A DNA stretch of 28,760 bases, from contig DKRQ01000017.1 in assembly GCA_002472275.1 (NCBI GenBank), positions 4,268 through 33,027 of the forward strand, in the 5' to 3' direction. The stretch comes from Caryophanales bacterium UBA7278. Lineage in GTDB: Bacteria; Bacillota_I; Bacilli_A; RFN20; CAG-826. Positions 28,722-28,760 of this stretch are shown here, in pieces; positions within the stretch are counted from its first letter, which is position 1, and every line of letters begins with the position of its first letter. A model generated the notes under the pieces. The model saw only the letters and a program-made list of their open reading frames with translations. It had not been told where the DNA came from and made no database searches. The translations under genes and the position numbers were made by a program.

Positions 28722-28760
28722 AATTTTTGAACTTTTTCGCTCTGTTTTAACAAACGACTG

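Overview
The window looks like a chromosomal piece of an uncultured, strictly anaerobic, GC-rich member of the Bacillota, probably a gut or rumen lineage near the Bacilli/Erysipelotrichia/Mollicutes branch. The reasons are the WhiA, Lgt, UvrA and Firmicutes-type glycolytic genes, a Firmicutes-like rRNA leader, and an oxygen-sensitive toolkit (pyruvate:ferredoxin oxidoreductase, desulfoferrodoxin, and a thioredoxin-reductase-like flavoprotein without a recognisable NADPH motif). The lineage is inferred from gene content, not from a database search.

Layout. Nearly everything reads on the minus strand. 1-323 is the 5' end of a 16S rRNA, with a leader and two tandem promoters to 667. Next come desulfoferrodoxin, then pgk-tpiA-Bax-inhibitor (glycolysis plus a membrane protein). 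An accessory stretch (4.1-7.3 kb) holds a DUF4143 AAA+ ATPase with a 33-bp tandem repeat over its promoter, a small lipoprotein, three near-identical tiny RNA genes in tandem on the plus strand, and a basic protein of unknown function. gap follows, then a second AAA+ ATPase under an array of ten-base repeats, then a heterodimeric ABC exporter. 13.4-20.0 kb is a compact housekeeping block (uvrA-lgt, trxB, whiA-xre) that resembles the Bacillus uvrA-hprK-lgt-trxB-yvcJ-yvcK-whiA order with hprK, yvcJ and yvcK missing. A tRNA-Pro(GGG) and a large nifJ follow.

The right end (24.1-28.7 kb) is again accessory. It has a HipA-like kinase gene flanked by perfect 35-bp direct repeats, an unknown protein, a RelE/ParE-like toxin-antitoxin pair with a palindromic operator, and a low-molecular-weight phosphatase. 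Last is a stretch of about 1.43 kb on the minus strand that has no credible protein. It has a promoter at one end, a strong intrinsic terminator at the other, dozens of stable hairpins, and seven copies of the hairpin end GGUANACC. I read it as a giant structured non-coding RNA of a family I do not recognise; it is the most interesting object here.

A second theme is translation without a leader. For whiA, trxB, the HipA-like gene, the phosphatase, the gene at 25563-25994, uvrA and the ABC exporter, a -10 hexamer lies 6-12 bases before the ATG and no ribosome binding site fits between them. Genes inside operons, and several with longer leaders (dfx, pgk, gap, nifJ), do have AGGAG-type sites.
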